DNA of 10,752 bases, taken from JBCBKL01 sp963922565 (GTDB lineage Bacteria; Pseudomonadota; Alphaproteobacteria; Rhodobacterales; Rhodobacteraceae). Below the pieces are notes generated by a model, which saw nothing but the letters and a program-made list of their open reading frames with translations, did not search any database and was not told where the DNA came from. The stretch is taken from contig CAWUIQ010000099.1 in the NCBI GenBank assembly GCA_963922565.1, positions 1 to 10,752 on the forward strand, read 5' to 3'. Each line of letters opens with the position of its first letter. Position 1 is the stretch's first letter. Both the position numbers and the translations under genes were made by a program. Shown here in pieces: positions 5,788 to 10,752 of the stretch.

Positions 5788-8700
5788 CTAGTGAAAATCT
5801 CGTGATTTCGGGATGATCCGCACGTCGCGTGGATGACGATGCTGGACGCTGGGGATCGGTTTTACGACCTCGTCCGCGCGGGCCAGTTGCGTCAGCAGCG
5901 GATCACCGGACAGGCGGTAAAGCGCGTCGGTCCGGTCCTCCAGATGCTGCACGACGATATGGATGATATCGGCATCGCGCTGCACATAGCCCCGCACCGA
6001 CAGCAGCCGCGCGCGCATAATGACGGCACGATAGGTCTCCATCACCTTGGGCCAAACCACCAGGTTGGCGACCCCCAGTTCATCCTCCAGCGTGATAAAG
6101 CAGACACCCTTGGCGCTGCCGGGGCGCTGTCTGACAAGAACGATCCCAGCCAGCGAAACCTTTTGGCGGTTGCGGGATTTCTGCAGATCTTGGGTCGAGA
6201 TAAAGCGTTGCCGTGTCAGGCTTTTCCGCAGAAATGACATCGGATGGGCCTTCAGCGACAGGCGGAGCGTCTGGTAGTCGGCCACTACATGTTCGCAGAC
6301 CGGCATGGCAGGCAGGCTGACACGCCGCTCGGCCCCTTCGTCCCGCGTTTCGGACGCACTAAAAAGCGGCAGGCTGGGTGCGTCCCGCAGTGCCGCCGCA
6401 TCCCAAAGCGCCGCCCGCCGATCAAGCGTCATGGACCGCACCGCATCCGCTGAGGCCAGCCGCCGCATGGCACCTGCATCAAGCCGCGCTCTGTTCCGCA
6501 GATCCTCGAGATCCTCAAAGGGGCGGTCCCGTACCTTCATCAGGCGCAGGGCTTCGGCCTCTTTCATCCCCGTCACCTGCCGCAATCCCAGACGGACGGC
6601 AAAGACGCCTGCCCCGACGGGTTCGAGAGTGTTGTCCCAGTCGCTGTAATTCACATCCGGCGGGCGCACCTCGACGTCGTGTTCCCGCGCATCCCGCACG
6701 ATCTGGGCCGGGGCGTAGAACCCCATCGGCTGCGAATTCAGCAGGGCGGCGCAGAACACGTCCGGGTAGTGGCACTTGATCCAGCTCGAGACATAAACCA
6801 GATGCGCGAAACTCGCCGCGTGACTTTCGGGAAAGCCATAATCGCCGAAACCCTTGATCTGGTTGAAACAGCGCGCTGCGAATTCCGGATCATAGCCACG
6901 ATTGATCATGCGGCTGACCATCTTATCCTCGAGCTGGCCAATCGTGCCGCGAGATCGAAAGGTCGCCATCGCCTTGCGCAACTGGTTTGCCTCATCGGGC
7001 GAGAATTCAGCCGCGACCATCGCGATTTTCATCGCCTGTTCCTGAAAGATCGGCACGCCTTTGGTGCGTTTCAGAACCTTGCGCAGTTCATCCGGGTCAT
7101 GATCAGGGCCGGGGGAGGGATAATCCTCGGGCTCCAGCCCATTCCGCCGCCGCAGATAGGGATGTACCATATCCCCCTGGATCGGGCCGGGGCGGACGAT
7201 CGCCACCTGAATGACCAGATCGTAGAATTCGCGCGGCCTGAGGCGGGGCAGCATGTTCATCTGTGCCCGGCTTTCAACCTGAAACACGCCCAGACTGTCA
7301 CCTTTGCAGAGCATATCGTAAACGGCCTCATCCCCCTCTTCGATGCTCGCCAAAGTCAGTTTGCGCCCGTAATGCACCTCGATCATATCAAACGCCTTAC
7401 GGATGCAGGTGAGCATCCCGAGGGCCAGCACATCGACCTTGAGGATGCGCAATTCGTCGATGTCGTCCTTGTCCCATTCGATAAAACTGCGCTCAGGCAT
7501 TGCGCCGTTGCCGATGGGGACGGTCTGGATCAGCGGGTTTTCGGTCAGGATGAACCCGCCCACATGCTGGCCGAGATGACGCGGCATCCCGATCATCTGA
7601 TCGGCAAGCTTGATGGTGCGGGCAATCAGCGGGTCGCGTAGATCAAGACCTGCTTCTTCGGCCTCGCGCGTACCGATTTCGCGGCCCCATGACCCCCAGA
7701 TGGTTTTGGCTAATGCGCCGGTGATATCCTCGGACAATCCCATGACCTTGCCCACCTCGCGCACCGCCATGCGCGGACGGTAGTGGATGACGGTGGCGCA
7801 TAAGGCCGCCCGGTCCCGGCCGTATTTGTCGTAGATATGCTGGATCACCTCCTCGCGCCGTTCATGTTCGAAATCGACGTCGATATCGGGCGGTTCCTTG
7901 CGTTCTTCGCTGATGAACCGTTCGAACAGCAGATCATTCTGAGCGGGGTCAACGGCCGTGATCCCCAGCACATAGCACACGGCGGAATTGGCTGCTGATC
8001 CTCTGCCCTGGCAAAGAATGGGGGGCTCGCATTCGTAGCGGGCAAAATTGACCACCTGATGGATCGTCAGGAAATACTGCGCGATATTGAGCTTGGCGAT
8101 GAGGGCGAGCTCTTTATTCAGGGTTTCCTTGATATGGTCCGGCACGCCCGCTGGATATCGGTTGGCCGCCCCTTTCCATGTCAGTTCCGTCAGGTATTCC
8201 TGCGGCGTCTGCCCGGGTGGCACGGTTTCATGCGGATACTCATATGCCAGCTCGCGCAGATCGAAATTGCACGCATCCGCGATATCGCGTGTGGCGCGGA
8301 TCGCATGGGGCCATTCGTCAAAAAGCTGGCACATCCGGGCGGGTGATTTCAGGTGCCGTTCCGCGTTGGCATCCAAGAGATATCCTGCCTTGTGGATCGT
8401 GGTCTTATGCAGGATGCAGGTCATGATATCCTGCAAGGGGCGCTGCGAGGGCGCGTGATAATGCACATCGTTGGTCGCCATGATGCCCAGCCCGTGTGAT
8501 CTGGCGAGCGCGTCAAGCTGGTTGATCCGTGCCCGGTCGTCGCCGCGATAGAGATAGCTGACCGCGATGTGTTTCAGGCTCGGCAATGCCTTTGTCAGTC
8601 GACGCAACCCGGCGCTGAAATGCAGGATATTGTCGCCGGGGATGGCGATCAGCTGGGTGCCGTCGCTGTATTGGGCGAGGTCATCAAGGGTGATGTCGCA

Positions 8701-9096
8701 GGCCCCTTTTTCCTGCCAGGTCCCATCTGGCATGTGCATCTTGCCTTTGGACAGCAATGTGCAGAGCCGTCCATAAGCCGTGCGGTCGCGTGGATAAGCC
8801 AGGAATTCCTCACCGGTCGTCAATTGCAGACGGCAGCCAATGACAGGTTTGATTTTCGCTTTCAGCGCCTCGGCATGGATCCGCACCACCCCGGCCATGG
8901 TATTCAGATCGGCGCAACCGATGGCATCATAACCAAGCTCGTTTGCCTTCGTGGCAAGGTCGACGGCATCGGAAGCCCCGCGCAGGAACGAAAAGCAGGT
9001 GGTCACCCCCAATTCCACGAACGCGGCACGGGGGTTGGAGGTAAAGCCGTCATCTTCAATCGTGCGGCGGGGGCGTTGGTTGTCCATCTCGGGCAT
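5788..9096 (-). CDS. dnaE2: Error-prone DNA polymerase DnaE2 (C-family translesion polymerase)
   Basis: This complete 1102-residue C-family polymerase carries out the synthesis step of the ImuA-ImuB-DnaE2 translesion pathway. Order: N-terminal PHP domain (about 25-280), palm with catalytic motif PDIDVDF (403-409, D404 and D406) and a third Asp in LKVDVL (D555), fingers with 'VAIVRPGPIQGDMVHPYLRR' and 'FQEQAMKIA', helix-hairpin-helix region, and an OB fold (about 980-1055). The tail KSRDFH is typical of DnaE2. All polymerase acids are present, but PHP metal ligands are changed: the canonical HxH is G30-V-T32 and the Asp-His pair is D63-L64, so no PHP exonuclease activity is expected. The ATG at 9096 overlaps the imuB stop by one base (TGATG); an ATG at 9087 or GTG at 9099 are alternatives. 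A longer reading from 9246 adds 50 Arg-rich residues lying over imuB and is rejected. SOS control through the imuA promoter is expected from the family. Confidence 0.95.
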   Translation of the reverse strand: MPEMDNQRPRRTIEDDGFTSNPRAAFVELGVTTCFSFLRGASDAVDLATKANELGYDAIGCADLNTMAGVVRIHAEALKAKIKPVIGCRLQLTTGEEFLAYPRDRTAYGRLCTLLSKGKMHMPDGTWQEKGACDITLDDLAQYSDGTQLIAIPGDNILHFSAGLRRLTKALPSLKHIAVSYLYRGDDRARINQLDALARSHGLGIMATNDVHYHAPSQRPLQDIMTCILHKTTIHKAGYLLDANAERHLKSPARMCQLFDEWPHAIRATRDIADACNFDLRELAYEYPHETVPPGQTPQEYLTELTWKGAANRYPAGVPDHIKETLNKELALIAKLNIAQYFLTIHQVVNFARYECEPPILCQGRGSAANSAVCYVLGITAVDPAQNDLLFERFISEERKEPPDIDVDFEHERREEVIQHIYDKYGRDRAALCATVIHYRPRMAVREVGKVMGLSEDITGALAKTIWGSWGREIGTREAEEAGLDLRDPLIARTIKLADQMIGMPRHLGQHVGGFILTENPLIQTVPIGNGAMPERSFIEWDKDDIDELRILKVDVLALGMLTCIRKAFDMIEVHYGRKLTLASIEEGDEAVYDMLCKGDSLGVFQVESRAQMNMLPRLRPREFYDLVIQVAIVRPGPIQGDMVHPYLRRRNGLEPEDYPSPGPDHDPDELRKVLKRTKGVPIFQEQAMKIAMVAAEFSPDEANQLRKAMATFRSRGTIGQLEDKMVSRMINRGYDPEFAARCFNQIKGFGDYGFPESHAASFAHLVYVSSWIKCHYPDVFCAALLNSQPMGFYAPAQIVRDAREHDVEVRPPDVNYSDWDNTLEPVGAGVFAVRLGLRQVTGMKEAEALRLMKVRDRPFEDLEDLRNRARLDAGAMRRLASADAVRSMTLDRRAALWDAAALRDAPSLPLFSASETRDEGAERRVSLPAMPVCEHVVADYQTLRLSLKAHPMSFLRKSLTRQRFISTQDLQKSRNRQKVSLAGIVLVRQRPGSAKGVCFITLEDELGVANLVVWPKVMETYRAVIMRARLLSVRGYVQRDADIIHIVVQHLEDRTDALYRLSGDPLLTQLARADEVVKPIPSVQHRHPRDVRIIPKSRDFH

Positions 9097-10628
9097 CACG
9101 CGAACATCCCATGCAGAAACCACCGGGGCGCCCCGCCCCGCCCGTCTTCGTGCAGCCCTTCGCGATACAGCCAAAAGCGGCGGCCCATCTGATCCTCGAT
9201 CTTGAAATAATCGCGCAGCCGGGTGCCGGGCCGGTCCTGCCACCATTCGGGCGCGATGCGTTCTGGGCCGGCATAGCGTGTCACGTTCAGGGTCTGCCGC
9301 CGCCAGATGAATTGCGCGGGCGCGCCTTCGGGAATGGCGTAAAGCACCCGGATCTCTTCGGGTGTCTGCAGCAGCCGGATGGGCCGTTCACGGGCCGGGG
9401 TATCGGTTGTTTCGGGCGGCATCGTCATGGCACTGACCCAGCCCTGCGCCCGTTCGGGTAGATGGCTTGCCTTGCGGGCCGGACGCTGGATGGCATGGCT
9501 GCCGAAACGCGCCGTCAGACGGTCGACAAGGCGGGACAGTTCCAGATCGCTATCGACCTTGCCATCAAGCCTGCGCTGCCGCGTCTCCAGCGCCTCGACG
9601 CCGCCCGCCTCAAGTGCGATGAGATCAAAACCAAAGCCGGGGTCGATCCGTTCCAGCTTGCCCTCGAACAAGCGGGCCAGATGCGCGGCATCCCGGTTGG
9701 GCCGCGAGGTGGCGGCGCGCACCGTCCTGACCTCGCCGTCGGTCCGAAACACCGTCAGGGCAAGCTGACGGCAGCCCTGCCCAGCTTTTTCCAGCTGGGC
9801 GCAGAGATCTTCGCAGAGCAAAGGGATATAGGGCGTCGGATCCTGAATAGGTTCGGGTAGACGGCTGAGGGCGCGGACCGGCGGCCGCGCTTCGATGCTC
9901 GCAATGGGTTCTGCCGTTTTGCCAAAGACCTGATCCATCCGCATGAGCGGATTGCGGGCCAGCTCAGCCCGCGAAAAGCGCCGGGTCAGTGACAGGCGGG
10001 GAATGGTGATCAGATCACCCACGGTTTTCAGACCCAGCCGATGCAGCATCAGAACCGTGTCCGCCTCGAGCCGGAGAGCGTCGGTGGGCAAGGGTGCAAG
10101 CTGTTCGGCCAAGCTGTCCGGATGGGCCAGAGCCCGCACCGGACCGAACCGCGCCAGCCCCCAGGCCGCGCCCCATGTTGGGGCCGCGGCAAGCTGCGCG
10201 GTAAAGCCAAGGGTCGACAGATCGGCCTCCATCCCCGCCAGCATTGCCGCCTCGCCCCCCATCAGGTGATCGGAGCCAGTCGTATCGAGGATGATCCCGT
10301 CAGCCCCGTCCCGCCGGGTCCAGGGGCACCAGCGCCGCGCCCAGAGCGTGAGACGGTCCAGCAGCGCCTCATCCCCCGCAAGATCGGCATATTCGACGCG
10401 CAGTTCGGGGCAAAGCGCACGCATGTCCACCACACGCCCGCCCCGCTTGATGCCGGTCTGGCGGGCAGCGCGGTTGACGGCATGCACGACAGGACCATGC
10501 GTGCCTTCGGTGGCCAGCGCCGTAGGCAGGTCATCCGGCGCGGGATTGCCCGTGCGTTCCATCGCCTTCTGCCACCGCTCCATCGCGAAGTGGGGCAGAA
10601 AAATGGATACGATCCGCCGCCCGGTCAT
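9096..10628 (-). CDS. imuB: ImuB, catalytically inactive Y-family polymerase homologue
   Basis: This 510-residue protein is the mutasome scaffold that links DnaE2, ImuA and, in studied species, the beta sliding clamp. The N-terminal Y-family-like region begins RRIVSIFLPHFAMERW, where true polymerases have the catalytic Asp pair; here those positions are F and P. The second acidic motif reads ILDTTG (113-118), keeping D115 but not the Glu, so no polymerase activity is expected. A little-finger-like part follows, then 'RLVDRLTARFG' (366-376) and 'SHLPERA'. Residues about 415-510 form a DUF6504-type domain (RPIRLLQTPEEI to RDYFKIEDQMGRRFWLYREG). The clamp-binding position, expected before 'LSRLVDRL', holds QRRLDG (351-356), a poor match to QLxLF. 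The ATG at 10628 overlaps the imuA end by 98 nt; the conserved N-terminus supports this start, and GGGTGG six bases upstream gives a modest ribosome binding site. Confidence 0.93.
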   Translation of the reverse strand: MTGRRIVSIFLPHFAMERWQKAMERTGNPAPDDLPTALATEGTHGPVVHAVNRAARQTGIKRGGRVVDMRALCPELRVEYADLAGDEALLDRLTLWARRWCPWTRRDGADGIILDTTGSDHLMGGEAAMLAGMEADLSTLGFTAQLAAAPTWGAAWGLARFGPVRALAHPDSLAEQLAPLPTDALRLEADTVLMLHRLGLKTVGDLITIPRLSLTRRFSRAELARNPLMRMDQVFGKTAEPIASIEARPPVRALSRLPEPIQDPTPYIPLLCEDLCAQLEKAGQGCRQLALTVFRTDGEVRTVRAATSRPNRDAAHLARLFEGKLERIDPGFGFDLIALEAGGVEALETRQRRLDGKVDSDLELSRLVDRLTARFGSHAIQRPARKASHLPERAQGWVSAMTMPPETTDTPARERPIRLLQTPEEIRVLYAIPEGAPAQFIWRRQTLNVTRYAGPERIAPEWWQDRPGTRLRDYFKIEDQMGRRFWLYREGLHEDGRGGAPRWFLHGMFA

Positions 10629-10752
10629 GACGGACCACCCATTCGGCAGGCGGCGCCATCCGCGACCGGAAGAGTTCGGCCCGCCAGCGCGGTTGCCCCG
10701 GCGCGCGCGTATCGTTCGGATGGGCCGCAGCAGGCAGCGACGTCACACGCCA
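10531..10752 (-). CDS. imuA: ImuA C-terminal end (5' part beyond the right edge)
   Basis: Reading leftward from the window edge, 73 codons are open before a TGA at 10533-10531. The visible part begins WRVTSLPAAAHPND, continues 'APGQPRWRAELFRSR' and then 'PAEWVVRHDRAADRI'. This pattern (a 'W-R-V-x-S-x-P' strand, then 'P-R-W' and a basic segment, then 'W-V-V') is what I recall from the C-terminal end of alphaproteobacterial ImuA, a RecA/SulA-like accessory protein required for DnaE2/ImuB mutagenesis. The immediate downstream imuB and dnaE2 make the call firm. The ATPase-like core and start lie outside the window. The last 32 codons overlap imuB in another frame, and this tail (from about 'FSAPLRDGAVAEGDG') looks low in conserved features, so it may be a lineage-specific extension created by the overlap. 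Confidence 0.8.
   Translation of the reverse strand, partial: WRVTSLPAAAHPNDTRAPGQPRWRAELFRSRMAPPAEWVVRHDRAADRIHFSAPLRDGAVAEGDGTHGQSRAG

Noticed and set aside
6679..7641. Open frame of 320 codons on the + strand inside dnaE2
   Set aside because: It lies wholly over conserved DnaE2 polymerase sequence and reads as a composition-driven shadow.
9097..9246. N-terminal extension of DnaE2 by 50 residues
   Set aside because: The extension is Arg/Ala-rich, lies over the conserved ImuB C-terminus, and the TGATG junction gives a better start.

Overview
The window looks like chromosomal DNA of an alphaproteobacterium, most likely Rhodobacterales (Roseobacter group). It is GC-rich and densely packed, with an imuA-imuB-dnaE2 mutagenesis cassette and a PQQ-alcohol-dehydrogenase-associated ABC gene set, both typical of that lineage. 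The organism assignment is inferred from protein character only.

Left half (about 192-5048, + strand): six genes in one direction, probably one transcription unit. In order they are an exported substrate-binding protein, an exported seven-repeat YVTN beta-propeller, a small exported protein with a cupredoxin-like C-terminal pattern but no copper ligands, an ABC ATPase, an ABC-2 type permease (4-nt overlap with the ATPase) and an exported Sel1-repeat protein. The binding protein, propeller, ATPase and permease match the set found beside PQQ-dependent alcohol dehydrogenases in methylotrophs and other proteobacteria. Related ABC systems have been tied to lanthanide use (lut genes of Methylorubrum extorquens, PedA1A2BC of Pseudomonas putida). 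A role in lanthanide or alcohol-dehydrogenase function is therefore the best inference, but no dehydrogenase, cytochrome or TonB receptor lies in the window. The leader upstream (30-191) holds a perfect 10-bp inverted repeat and appears to be a divergent promoter region, with a second gene starting leftward at base 29.

Middle (5049-5787): a convergent junction and one exported protein of unknown function on the - strand (5158-5679).

Right half (5788-10752, - strand): the end of imuA (cut by the window edge), then imuB and dnaE2. imuA and imuB overlap by 98 nt, and imuB and dnaE2 share one base in a TGATG junction. Together they encode the SOS-induced translesion mutasome: DnaE2 polymerises, ImuB is a catalytically dead Y-family scaffold, and ImuA is a RecA-like accessory factor. 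The operon promoter and any LexA box would lie beyond the right edge.

No tRNA, rRNA, CRISPR array, insertion sequence or attachment site was seen. No gene-free stretch exceeds 300 bases.
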